Of a stretch of 47,895 bases of DNA, positions 25,322 through 33,809 are shown piece after piece. Under the pieces are notes generated by a model. It was given only the letters and a program-made list of their open reading frames with translations, did not search any database and had not been told where the DNA came from. Position 1 is the first letter of the stretch; each line of letters starts with the position of its first letter. The stretch is taken from the IMG/VR virus record IMGVR_UViG_3300025109_000013, positions 1 to 47,895 of that record, one strand, 5' to 3'. The translations under genes were made by a program, and so were the position numbers. Source of the stretch: a virus.

Positions 25322-26127
25322 TAGTTATCCCTAGCGACTAGTGACAGGTACAGCCTGTCGTACTTTGAGCAAACGCTTCTCTTCCTTCCGTCACCGTGGG
25401 TTACGGGAGCGTTGTTATCTAGAGACAAGTCGTGCTTGATCATCATGCCGTACGCCTCGATGTCTTTTAAAGCGTTACCGCCGATCCCGCCTTTACCTAA
25501 AGTTAACGTACAGACTACTGGTCCGCCGTATGCCACAGTGCCCTGTCTATCGTATTCTCCAGTTCCGGTTCCGGTGTACCCACTTGGTGCAAATTGCAGA
25601 AACGGGTGGTGTAAGTGACTCGTTGGCGTGGGAGTATAAGGGGCCTGCCAGCCATCAGTGTAGAAGCCCACGCTAAGTCCAGCCGCCCTCCTATGCTCTA
25701 AAAGTGGCGTCCAAACACCACCGACACGTATCGCTGGCGCAACCTCACTTGCTTCAGAAATCGAATACGGGAAGTACCACAGTGTAAACTCAACTAGTTC
25801 GGTTGCTGGCGCGTCCTCGTCTGCTGAGTACTCTACCTGTAAGGAGTTTAAAGCGTCGGTGGCCGAGTCTCTGTATAGTTCCCAACTCCCACTTCGACCT
25901 CGCGTTTCCAATGATGCGTGCGCGCTCCAAATCTGGTTACCACAGTCCTTAAAAAGAAGGATTGTCGGCGCCCGCTTTAAGTGTCTAAACCTAATCGACT
26001 CATCAGCAACGTTATCAGCGACTAACTTCGTTGTGTTGATGTACTCCGTAAAGTCGTCTACAATGGAGTTGTAGTCGTCAGCTTGGGGCGTTGCGCCGAA
26101 TTTCTGTGTAAAAGTAAAACGTGCCAC
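25321..26127 (-). CDS. putative tail appendage protein (268 aa)
   Basis: Overlaps with both neighbours are one base. The N-terminus MARFTFTQKFGATPQADDYNSIVDDFTEYIN is of the same type as the neighbouring 485-aa protein's (short beta strand, then helix), suggesting a shared docking segment. The remainder is beta-rich with many Gly, Tyr and Trp. No known receptor-binding or depolymerase motif is visible. It may be a fibre or a chaperone-like spike. Confidence 0.55.
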   Translation of the reverse strand: MARFTFTQKFGATPQADDYNSIVDDFTEYINTTKLVADNVADESIRFRHLKRAPTILLFKDCGNQIWSAHASLETRGRSGSWELYRDSATDALNSLQVEYSADEDAPATELVEFTLWYFPYSISEASEVAPAIRVGGVWTPLLEHRRAAGLSVGFYTDGWQAPYTPTPTSHLHHPFLQFAPSGYTGTGTGEYDRQGTVAYGGPVVCTLTLGKGGIGGNALKDIEAYGMMIKHDLSLDNNAPVTHGDGRKRSVCSKYDRLYLSLVARDN

Positions 26128-26894
26128 TACCTGTTCCTTCTGTGTAGTGTCAGCCTAGACGAAACAATATTAAACGCAGACCCAGGTTGGCAGAAAAGGA
26201 GTATACCAACGTTGCCGGTTGACCTTCCGAGGACAGCCGAGCCGGAGCCTGATAGGTGAACATTGACACTTTGCTGGACCGGCTCGCCTGATATCGTGCC
26301 AGCCTGTGGCGTGATTATATCTTTATCCTCGTCGGGTGGGCTGCCTGTTTTTGTTTTACGTAAAGTGCCGTACTTTCCGTATGAATCGTAGTTATCTTGC
26401 AAAACCTCTGTCGGTGCCCGATCGGAAAACGGCCCGCCCATCCACTCTTTTCCGCGTGACACGCACTCAGTAACATCAGAGTTGTTGTACCAGCCCAGCT
26501 CCGCTTTAAAGTCTTGCGCTGACCCAATAAAAGTATTTCCTACAAACGGAACCCCACCAACAAATCTACATTCCCCTGTGGCAGTAGTAAGCCCTAAAGA
26601 CCAGTTGACCCAGTAGTTGCCAGAAATGTCTAACGATACGATCTTCTTTGATGCGGCCACGAGCGTCCCAGCCTCGTTCGCAACTGACCCGTTATCACCA
26701 GAAACGTCCTGGCCATCGTGAAACAACTCTAAAAATGTATCAATCGTAAACTTATTGCGAGCGAACTGCCCACGAGCAACCGCGTCTGAGCCTATGCCTG
26801 AGAGCCTGTTGGCCCACTGAAGCCATCCTTCCCACAGCTTCCGCTTACTAAGCGCGTCGTTGGGTTGAACTACATGTAGTCTAGTTTCGAACAT
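26127..26894 (-). CDS. putative tail appendage protein (255 aa)
   Basis: The helical N-terminus (LSKRKLWEGWLQWANRLSGIG) is followed by a beta-rich domain (KKIVSLDISGNYWVNWSLGLTTATGECRFVGGVPFVGNTFIG) and a Gly/Ser-rich end (VNVHLSGSGSAVLGRSTGNVGILLFC). Start ATG overlaps the stop of the small basic gene upstream (TAATG). No family recognised; the assignment rests on position among tail genes. Confidence 0.55.
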   Translation of the reverse strand: MFETRLHVVQPNDALSKRKLWEGWLQWANRLSGIGSDAVARGQFARNKFTIDTFLELFHDGQDVSGDNGSVANEAGTLVAASKKIVSLDISGNYWVNWSLGLTTATGECRFVGGVPFVGNTFIGSAQDFKAELGWYNNSDVTECVSRGKEWMGGPFSDRAPTEVLQDNYDSYGKYGTLRKTKTGSPPDEDKDIITPQAGTISGEPVQQSVNVHLSGSGSAVLGRSTGNVGILLFCQPGSAFNIVSSRLTLHRRNR

Positions 26895-27043
26895 TACTTA
26901 ATTTCCAAAATGAACCTATTTCTCGGAGGCTGGCCGTAGGCGTGCTTTAGTATCTTTTCTTGTCTCTCGTTTCTTGGTGCTGGACGGCTGGTTGACCCAC
27001 GACTGCGTACAAGCACGACTTCGTTTCTATTCCTTATTCGCAA
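26894..27043 (-). CDS. small basic protein with TTG start (49 aa)
   Basis: This frame fills the only gap between the propeller gene and the 255-aa gene. It opens at TTG 27043, seven bases after AGGG, and closes with TAA overlapping the next ATG (TAATG). The product (L)RIRNRNEVVLVRSRGSTS...FILEIK is very basic (12 Arg/Lys in the first 30). The end-to-end fit with both neighbours argues it is real. It could contact the packaged DNA or stabilise a tail joint; both are guesses. Confidence 0.6.
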   Translation of the reverse strand: MRIRNRNEVVLVRSRGSTSRPAPRNERQEKILKHAYGQPPRNRFILEIK

Positions 27044-29243
27044 CGTCCATCCCTACGCTGTGCTCTATACACACAGCCTTGATTCTTTGTGGATTGCCCT
27101 CTGGAAATAGAAACGTGAGGTCGTGCTTGTACGCAGTCACGTTGTTCTTTAAGTCAACCTCTATGTGGAAGTCATTTGGAGAGACCCACTCAGTAGAGTC
27201 CCACTCCGATTTGTCATCGTTGTAGTACGGGTAGTACTCCACATCTTTTGTAACTGTTGACTTTGCGGGGTATGACACTGCGCTACCCGTCTTCTTATCA
27301 AACTCGTTTGAGCCAGACACGCGAACGTCAACCCCAACCTTTGAGGCTGGATCAAGGAAGAGTGCTACCGAACTGAGCGTGCTCTCTCGCAGAATCCCGC
27401 CGTTAGAGTTAAGAAACCCTCTAATATGAATTCTTGAATCCGGGTACTCACTCCCACGGTAAAGGAAGTAAATGCTGTCACTTACACCAAGGATGTACTC
27501 CCCAGACACGGCCATATCTCTAACGTCCTCAGTGACCTGAAACCATCTACTCGTCGGCAGGTGACACATTAGGATAAAGTTGTTCTCGTCTGTCATCATC
27601 TCCTTTCGGATAGACAAGAAATACCACTCACCCTGGACAACTGAATTCTGTACGTCGTGCCACCGATCGATGTAATCTTTCTTTAAAAAGTAAGGTGACT
27701 TTGTTTGTGTAAACTTCTGCCCGTCGAACAGGAAGAACCCGTCGTTAAAAAGTCCAAACGCCTGATCGCCAAAAACAGCAAAACTTCTACCGTAGTATGA
27801 GCCTTTGTTTTCGTATGTCTCAAGGTGTGCGATGTTGCCTTCGTTTGTATAGTATAAAATTTCAGACGTAGAGTTTGTAATTATAAGAAGCCTGTCACCA
27901 AGGGGGAGCAACGCCTCAATTGTGTCCCTTGCTTTGTACGAGTGTGCTGGCCTAAACTGGCCAGGCTGCGTAGCGTCGGAGTACAACATGCTCTCTTTGT
28001 TGAGGGGGTCTCGCATAATAATACGAGATCCCCACGAAGCCGCAAGGTCCGTAGAGGGTGGCCCGCCAACTGCGGCTTGCAATAACGAGCCGCCAGAAAG
28101 AGTAGAGTCGCCAGCAACGGATGTATGTCTACAGCAGTTCACATTGTCTTGGGTGTGCTCAAAATAGAGCACATCGACACTGTTGGCCTTATCTTCGTGA
28201 AGGTCCAAGGTCTTGTACACAATAGCGCCAGCGATGTGCCAGTCATGCTTCGGCGGACGCCAGTAAACAGTTGCCCAGTACTTCCCGTCCCAATCAGACA
28301 ATGAAACTGTGTCGTGTACAGTTGTATCAGGCCACCCAGGGTACACCATGAACGCTTCATTTTTAGGTATGTGTGTAATTGCAGATGCAGCCGACACAGG
28401 ACCCTTGTTTCCGTTCCTGTCAAAGTACTGGATCTTCCAACTCCAGTAAGTATCGTTCCAGTTGGTAGGGTCAAAGTAGTCCTGAGAATCACTCACGCCT
28501 GCGTATGTGCCCCCAGGTTCGTAATCAATGGGCCCAGAGTACCACACGCCAGGGTTACCCCAGTACCCGTACTTTGAGAAGTCACCACCTAGCAGTTCTC
28601 CGGCACCGTACGAACGAGATGGACCACCCCTGATGTGGATAGACTCACCATCAGCGTTTTTTCGTGCCCCAAGCTTCGTGTACCAAGGCGCAATTCCAAC
28701 ACTTACTGTTGGTGGGTCTGGGATCTCCGTAACTCCAAGCGGGACAACATTCTGAAAACCGTCCCACATAAGGACTGGATCACCAAGGTTCGCTATAACT
28801 AAAAAGTTTTGATGCACAAATATCGAAGGGTACGAGCCTCCTTCTCTGGACACACCAGTAAAAGCGTACAGTACCCGGTAACCGTTACCCTCCACCACGC
28901 ACAGCTTGTTATCAACAACAAATACGATGTGCTGCTGACCGGAAGAATCTCTATAAATTTTAATGCGCGTAAACTTTCCAGCAGGAGGCGTGGTGTACAC
29001 AATAATCCCAGATGCGCCCCCCGGTGTTGTCGAAAGATCGTAGCTACTTGGGTCCCCGGCGTTCGAGTCAGGAGGAGTCACCACTCTAAAGTACTCAGTC
29101 TTGCCTGGGTAGTTTACCAGGTAGCCCTCACCATCTGGATAAAAATTAACAGTGTCCTCTCCCATCTTGGTGCCGTCAGTCTCAACCTCCTGGCTGAGCC
29201 CGTCAAGCGGAACAAGGATATTTTGTGTAACTAACTCTGGCAT
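27027..29243 (-). CDS. tail nozzle / DNA-stabilisation beta-propeller protein (738 aa)
   Basis: The N-terminus (LVTQNILVPLDGLSQEVETDGTKMGEDTVNFYPDGEGYLVNYPG) resembles P22 gp10-like packaged-DNA stabilisation proteins and T7-type nozzle proteins. Repeated blade-like segments follow: QHIVFVVDNKLCVVEGN, QNFLVIANLGDPVLMWDG, GDRLLIITNSTSEILYYTN, DQAFGLFNDGFFLFDGQKF, GEYILGVSDSIYFLYRG. These support a beta-propeller. It lies directly after the connector gene, the usual order in short-tailed phages. Confidence 0.75.
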   Translation of the reverse strand: MPELVTQNILVPLDGLSQEVETDGTKMGEDTVNFYPDGEGYLVNYPGKTEYFRVVTPPDSNAGDPSSYDLSTTPGGASGIIVYTTPPAGKFTRIKIYRDSSGQQHIVFVVDNKLCVVEGNGYRVLYAFTGVSREGGSYPSIFVHQNFLVIANLGDPVLMWDGFQNVVPLGVTEIPDPPTVSVGIAPWYTKLGARKNADGESIHIRGGPSRSYGAGELLGGDFSKYGYWGNPGVWYSGPIDYEPGGTYAGVSDSQDYFDPTNWNDTYWSWKIQYFDRNGNKGPVSAASAITHIPKNEAFMVYPGWPDTTVHDTVSLSDWDGKYWATVYWRPPKHDWHIAGAIVYKTLDLHEDKANSVDVLYFEHTQDNVNCCRHTSVAGDSTLSGGSLLQAAVGGPPSTDLAASWGSRIIMRDPLNKESMLYSDATQPGQFRPAHSYKARDTIEALLPLGDRLLIITNSTSEILYYTNEGNIAHLETYENKGSYYGRSFAVFGDQAFGLFNDGFFLFDGQKFTQTKSPYFLKKDYIDRWHDVQNSVVQGEWYFLSIRKEMMTDENNFILMCHLPTSRWFQVTEDVRDMAVSGEYILGVSDSIYFLYRGSEYPDSRIHIRGFLNSNGGILRESTLSSVALFLDPASKVGVDVRVSGSNEFDKKTGSAVSYPAKSTVTKDVEYYPYYNDDKSEWDSTEWVSPNDFHIEVDLKNNVTAYKHDLTFLFPEGNPQRIKAVCIEHSVGMDVANKE

Positions 29244-30613
29244 TAGAATGGGTACTTAAGTGAGGCTACGAATTCACTGTCTAGGTTGGTCGCTGTGTCT
29301 GGCCTGAAGAACTTGTACTCCCACGAGCTTGGATCGAGTCTCCTATCGTCACCATCTTGACCAAGCAGGAAGTTCATCTGCTCCCTGAATGCGCCTTGCA
29401 TTCCACGGAACTGCTTAGGATCTTTATTCTGGATCGACTGCTTCATTAAGAAATATAAGTGGAACAGCTCGATGAACTCGCGCTGGCGACCAAGCTTAAT
29501 GGTTTCATCTTCGCCAGGAAGCCCAGACCATGTATCAATGTGGAGCGTAAGTGCTCTTAGATACTCGTCCGGTGCTGGATAAAATACTGTACGTGTCCAG
29601 TTTCCATCATAGTACTTCGCGCCAATGAAATCAGCGTCAGCAATCGAATACGTCGCTGGCGTGGCCGCAGCAGCCAATTTAGTATCTAGTAGATACGCCG
29701 GGTTTCTGGTGTACGTGTCTATCGATTTTGTTAGGTAGAGTCGCCTACTGTGTGTAGATTCGGAGTCAGACACGCCAGCGGACTCTTTGTAATAAATATT
29801 TATTATCTCACCAGCAGTAACTGTAAACTCTGTCACCGGGCCGGGCGCGCTCTCCTGGCCAGTCTCGATATCAACAAATGTCCAGAAACACTGGTGTGTG
29901 CCAGCAGTTGCAGACCCGCCAACTGTAGATATAACATCGGTAAACGGAGCGAACTGCGGCGCTTGGGTCTGGTACTCATCCGTGTGGTACGCGAGTGGGG
30001 TTCCCGCGTCACCGTAATACCATCGTGGATCCAGCCCGCGCTTAAACCGGTAGATTTGTTCTTCAGTTAAGTTAGAGAGCTTCTGGTCGTCTACGTGCAG
30101 ACTCTTAATTCCGTTAGTCTGAAAAGCAAGATCACGGCGGTAGAAACTCATCTGTGCAGCTAGCCCAGTGTCAGGGTCTACTGTCTGGCTGGCTGCAACT
30201 ATTTTCTTGTCAAGGTAAACTTTATCTGTGTCTCCTGTTGGGGCGACCCTTACACACCTGTACCACTCTTCGCCTATATAGACGTACCTTCCTGTATGTG
30301 CGGCATCAACTGCCTCAACTGGATCTTGAGTTGATTGGATGTAGCTGCCACCCTGAGTCCAGGTAAAAGTCTCTGTGTCAGCCAAGACGACTGCGCCTGA
30401 AACGTCATACGTGATTACAGAAGTTATAACGGGCGTAGTGTAGAGTATGCCACCAGTCTGTGTTTCAGTCGTAGTAAAGTTCCAAGACCACGGCAAACGC
30501 CTAATCTTAGAGTAAACATCTTCCAACCAAAGCATGACCCGATCCTTACCGGAGGACTGCCCGTGATCTTCCATGAATTGATTAATCAGGTCAATGACTT
30601 TGTGTTGGGCCAT
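29243..30613 (-). CDS. head-to-tail connector/adaptor protein with a fibronectin-like insert (456 aa)
   Basis: The helical N-terminus (VIDLINQFMEDHGQSSGKDRVMLWLEDVYSKIRRLPWSWNF) is typical of gp4/tail-tube-A-like adaptors that dock on the portal. The Trp-rich motif LPWSWNF and the C-terminal helical part (FIELFHLYFLMKQSIQNKDPKQFRGMQGAFREQMNFLL) frame a beta-rich middle. An insert near residues 215-300 looks like a fibronectin-III fold (HQCFWTFVDIETGQESAPGPVTEFTV). Order with portal, capsid and propeller supports the role. Confidence 0.65.
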   Translation of the reverse strand: MAQHKVIDLINQFMEDHGQSSGKDRVMLWLEDVYSKIRRLPWSWNFTTTETQTGGILYTTPVITSVITYDVSGAVVLADTETFTWTQGGSYIQSTQDPVEAVDAAHTGRYVYIGEEWYRCVRVAPTGDTDKVYLDKKIVAASQTVDPDTGLAAQMSFYRRDLAFQTNGIKSLHVDDQKLSNLTEEQIYRFKRGLDPRWYYGDAGTPLAYHTDEYQTQAPQFAPFTDVISTVGGSATAGTHQCFWTFVDIETGQESAPGPVTEFTVTAGEIINIYYKESAGVSDSESTHSRRLYLTKSIDTYTRNPAYLLDTKLAAAATPATYSIADADFIGAKYYDGNWTRTVFYPAPDEYLRALTLHIDTWSGLPGEDETIKLGRQREFIELFHLYFLMKQSIQNKDPKQFRGMQGAFREQMNFLLGQDGDDRRLDPSSWEYKFFRPDTATNLDSEFVASLKYPF

Positions 30614-30615
30614 GC

Positions 30616-31002
30616 TTAGCTCGCGCTTTCAGAGAGTACGAGAGTAACTGCTGGTGGGGTACTCGGCGCAGTTGTTCCAGACTGGCCAGCGGTGGTTGTA
30701 GTAACTATGCTGACACCCTTAGAGAAGTATACTGGAGGGTGAAACGTGTACGTGTGCGATGTGCTTGCCTTTCCATACAAGATCATGGTGGCTGTATCTG
30801 TTCCGGCTGTTGCAGACGTAAGGTTGTAAAACTTGGTATAAACCACAGTCCCGTACTGTGAGTTATCAACCGTTGCAGAAATAAGATATGTTGGCCCGCC
30901 TGCAACATTGTTATCGCCAACACCGCCAACACTTGTAGATGCTGTCTGGTTGACAATAACCGTCTTGACTGGGTTTGTCATGTATGTAGTAGTGAGTGCC
31001 AT
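30616..31002 (-). CDS. small virion protein, paralogue of the next (128 aa)
   Basis: The product begins MALTTTYMTNPVKTVIVNQTAS and contains PVYFSKGVSIVTTTTAGQSGTTAP. The neighbouring upstream gene has matching TNPFVDKLIVDTDA and GVYLSTGLSFNCTTTADLAGVTAP in the same order, so the two are tandem paralogues. Composition is Thr/Val/Ala-rich and all-beta, as in capsid decoration or tail-tube-like proteins. Confidence 0.65.
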   Translation of the reverse strand: MALTTTYMTNPVKTVIVNQTASTSVGGVGDNNVAGGPTYLISATVDNSQYGTVVYTKFYNLTSATAGTDTATMILYGKASTSHTYTFHPPVYFSKGVSIVTTTTAGQSGTTAPSTPPAVTLVLSESAS

Positions 31003-31367
31003 TATTCTGCCATAATCCTTACAGTTACTGCGTTAGTTGGGGCCGTAACCCCCGCCAAGTCAGCAGTCGTTGTACAGTTAAAAGATAAGCCAGTGGAGAG
31101 ATAAACGCCTCCGATTATAGTTACCGTTTGCCTAGTTCCCGCCGGAAGCAAAAACAAAAGGTCAAACTCTGTACTGTTATTGGTTGGACCTGTTGCGTTC
31201 CAAACCTTTATATACGAGTCTGCTGTGTTGTTTGCGTTAGACCCATCGAAAATATAGCAAGTAGCGCCGCCGCTTAAAATGTTTGCCTCCACAGTGGCGT
31301 TCGCGTCGGTATCTACGATAAGCTTATCAACAAACGGGTTAGTTTGAGATGTTACTGAAACGGCCAT
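31002..31367 (-). CDS. small virion protein, paralogue of its neighbour (121 aa)
   Basis: Its order TNPFVDKLIVD, YIKVWNATGPTN, LPAGTRQTVTIIGGVYLSTG, GVTAPTNAVTVR aligns with the next gene along its length, indicating tandem duplication. All-beta, Thr-rich, no Cys pattern of note. It follows an intrinsic terminator, so it is expressed at a lower level than the capsid or from its own promoter. Possible decoration or fibre-base protein. Confidence 0.65.
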   Translation of the reverse strand: MAVSVTSQTNPFVDKLIVDTDANATVEANILSGGATCYIFDGSNANNTADSYIKVWNATGPTNNSTEFDLLFLLPAGTRQTVTIIGGVYLSTGLSFNCTTTADLAGVTAPTNAVTVRIMAE

Positions 31368-31378
31368 TATTGAATCCT

Positions 31379-31421
31379 AAAAAGTGGGGGGCACTGTGGG
31401 GCCAGCAGTGGCCCCACAGTG
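31379..31421 (-). terminator. intrinsic terminator after the capsid block
   Basis: Read on the minus strand, a perfect 12-bp stem CACTGTGGGGCC / GGCCCCACAGTG (31392-31421) with a 6-base loop is followed by CCCCCCAC and five T. It lies between the 263-aa gene stop and the next start. The short spacer before the T run may make it partial, allowing a step-down in expression after the capsid genes. Confidence 0.8.
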
Positions 31422-31429
31422 GTTAGAGG

Positions 31430-32221
31430 TTATGTCACAGATGCATCAGGGATGCCAGAACCAGCGATGTTATCACTGTATCGCTCTGGCATATTGATCT
31501 CAGCGAGGCTCAGTCCATCCGTAGAGTTAGTACACAGTGCTGTTCCGAGCATACCGATACCAGCGTAGTCCTCGATCTGAACAACCGAAGTTGTACTAGA
31601 TGGAGAGGTGGCTAGAATGACCTCACCAGCAGCAGCGAACGTGAGCGTGTCTCCAACGGTAATTGCTCCGTTAGTGTCAACCACGCAGGTTCCGCTACGG
31701 ATTAGCCAAACACCCATGCCGTCGTCAAGCGCGGACACAACAAACGCATCAGTCGCAAGCGACGTGACTGCGTACTCGCCAATGGCGGCCTCACCGAAGC
31801 TATCCACACCGACACTGAAATACTTCCCAAGAGAGAAGCCAGCAGTGTCAGCATGTGTAGCAGTAGCAGTGCTGAGAACGCACAGGTTACTTAGACAGCG
31901 ACCAATGGTCCCAGACGCGGGGCCAGCAGCACCACCAATGGTGAGGGCAGTCGTTCCAGACGGAACAACAAAGAACGTGAGGTTGAGTCGGTACTTATAC
32001 GTGACACCGTTAGCCAGTGTTTCAGTATAAATAACGCGCCGCTCTCGTCTATGGAGGTCCCACAGGTCCTGATCTTGCTTATACCGAGTAACATCGGCAG
32101 CAGGAATCAGGATGTTTGGATCCTTAAAGAACGAGTTAGGCTCAAGGTCAGTCCAGTATTCAGGCCCATGGCCATCATATGTTCCGACGTAAGCAGCCGT
32201 GTCTGAATTGTAAACAGGCAT
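31430..32221 (-). CDS. putative capsid decoration / head protein (263 aa)
   Basis: It is next to the capsid genes and before the terminator, so it probably shares their high expression. The N-terminal 60 residues are polar (YWTDLEPNSFFKDPNILIPAADVTRYKQDQDLWDLHRRERR). The rest is a beta-rich, Ala/Gly/Thr-rich domain (GAITVGDTLTFAAAGEVILA), similar in style to DUF2190-like head decoration proteins. The alternative is a head fibre. Confidence 0.5.
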   Translation of the reverse strand: MPVYNSDTAAYVGTYDGHGPEYWTDLEPNSFFKDPNILIPAADVTRYKQDQDLWDLHRRERRVIYTETLANGVTYKYRLNLTFFVVPSGTTALTIGGAAGPASGTIGRCLSNLCVLSTATATHADTAGFSLGKYFSVGVDSFGEAAIGEYAVTSLATDAFVVSALDDGMGVWLIRSGTCVVDTNGAITVGDTLTFAAAGEVILATSPSSTTSVVQIEDYAGIGMLGTALCTNSTDGLSLAEINMPERYSDNIAGSGIPDASVT

Positions 32222-32230
32222 GATTGTCTC

Positions 32231-32668
32231 CTAGACTGTTACGTAGTTAATGTTAACGCGACAAGTCTCGCTTGTGCCGTTCTGGACGGCAACCTTCATT
32301 GAGACTCGCGTGTTAGCAGGGATGTTTGGCATTGACACAGGAATAAGTGGAGCATGAGAAGTCAGCCCCACAGTAAACACAAATGTGCCAATTTCAACTT
32401 CGCTAGCGGCGGCTCCAATAGCGACTGTTACATGGTGCCTCACGTTGTTGCTAAAGCTATCAACAGCAGCACTAGTGATACGAATATCACTAGTAATTGT
32501 GTCGGCAGCGATAACTTCAACGTAACTCCCAGCCGTACCAGCGGTAGTGTTGTGGGAAGTCAACTGAAACCCGTTAGTAGCACCCGTTGGCAAGACTGAC
32601 ATTACTCCCGTTGTAGCGGGAATAACAGCATCCTTAATCCGTCTAGCTAACATGACACTTGCCGGCAT
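32231..32668 (-). CDS. putative head protein downstream of the capsid gene (145 aa)
   Basis: It starts two bases after the capsid gene stop. The product MPASVMLARRIKDAVIPATTG... is all-beta and Ala/Val/Thr-rich, ending in NTRVSMKVAVQNGTSETCRVNINYVTV, like jelly-roll cement or decoration proteins. No motif allows more. Its expected expression with the capsid supports a stoichiometric head role. Confidence 0.55.
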   Translation of the reverse strand: MPASVMLARRIKDAVIPATTGVMSVLPTGATNGFQLTSHNTTAGTAGSYVEVIAADTITSDIRITSAAVDSFSNNVRHHVTVAIGAAASEVEIGTFVFTVGLTSHAPLIPVSMPNIPANTRVSMKVAVQNGTSETCRVNINYVTV

Positions 32669-32670
32669 GA

Positions 32671-33786
32671 CTAACTCCAGGTAGACCAGCGGGAACCGTT
32701 GTCGGATCCGGCAACGCCATGATCAGACATACGGCCAACGCCGATGTTAAAGGAGTGAACAAGCCAGGAAGTCTGGTTAAGCTCGCGGTAAGGTGTCCGT
32801 GCTTCAAGCGTACGCATGCGAACGTTCGGGTTGTACAGCATGAATAATCCGCCGTCCAACTCTAGCACGTTCTTGACCGTAGCATCTTCAAGGTCACCAT
32901 CGTACTTGACGGTGTTCTCACCAGAACGGCGGGAATCCATCTTAGTGCTGCCCATATGAACGCAAACAAGCGTATCAGCAGGCATCTGCGGGTCCCAGGC
33001 AAGCTTGACACCATCAAACGTGATGCTCTTGAAGCCGTAGTTCATATCATCTTCTGAAGTTGCAAGATGATAAGCAGACGACATTTCAAGCATCGCTCGA
33101 CGGAACATGTGGAACACGGCCTTGGTTGTAACAAGGTCGGTAGGAACATTCTGCCCAACAGTACAGGAGTCAATGAGACTCTGCGCAGCGAGGATGCCAG
33201 CAGGGATGGTTGTTCCAGACGCGATGTGTCCAAAGTTCTGTGTCAAGTTGACGAACTGGTTACGGAACCAAGCCTTTGCGCTCTTGTCAACCATGCCAAC
33301 AACCTGAACCTGCGAAGCAGGAGCAAGCTTTTCAAGCACGCGGCCAACAAGACCATCAGGCTGGAGTCCACCAGTACCGTTAAGAACAGAGTTCGACAGC
33401 ATCCGTCGCATACCCCAAGCCGCCTTAAGCGCCTCAAAGTCTGCATCTTGGAAGATGACAGTCGGGTTGTTCTCATGTTCCCACAGGTCAACCAGATTAA
33501 GCGTGGTCGGCGTTGCAAGATAGCGGTTATTATAAGTAGCCAACGCAAGCTGGTCACTAGAGCTATCAGGCAGTGTCGAACCACGGCCAATCCACTTACC
33601 TAAAGTGGGAACCGCTGGCATCAGCGGGATTTCAACATTATCAAAGCACTTAACAGCCCGTGCCTGCTTAGTCAGTCGGTAATAAAACCAGTTCTGAATA
33701 AGCTGCTGAGGAATAATCGCCTTTGCGCGATCCTCGATGGCCTGAATAAGTGCCCTAGTTTCGGTGTATTCAGAGCGAGAGCCCAT
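32671..33786 (-). CDS. major capsid protein (HK97-type fold, predicted)
   Basis: At 371 aa it lies after scaffold and before a terminator-limited block, with a strong ribosome site (AAGGAAGT). The long N-terminal helix (EYTETRALIQAIEDRAKAIIPQQLIQNW) and central region (DLWEHENNPTVIFQDADFEALKAAWGMRRMLSNSVLNG) fit helix-rich spine and P-loop-like parts of HK97 coats. The C-terminal part is beta-rich (FMLYNPNVRMRTLEARTPYRE). No cleavage site is obvious. Confidence 0.78.
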   Translation of the reverse strand: MGSRSEYTETRALIQAIEDRAKAIIPQQLIQNWFYYRLTKQARAVKCFDNVEIPLMPAVPTLGKWIGRGSTLPDSSSDQLALATYNNRYLATPTTLNLVDLWEHENNPTVIFQDADFEALKAAWGMRRMLSNSVLNGTGGLQPDGLVGRVLEKLAPASQVQVVGMVDKSAKAWFRNQFVNLTQNFGHIASGTTIPAGILAAQSLIDSCTVGQNVPTDLVTTKAVFHMFRRAMLEMSSAYHLATSEDDMNYGFKSITFDGVKLAWDPQMPADTLVCVHMGSTKMDSRRSGENTVKYDGDLEDATVKNVLELDGGLFMLYNPNVRMRTLEARTPYRELNQTSWLVHSFNIGVGRMSDHGVAGSDNGSRWSTWS

Positions 33787-33809
33787 TTTTTACTTCCTTA
33801 GTAGGTTAT

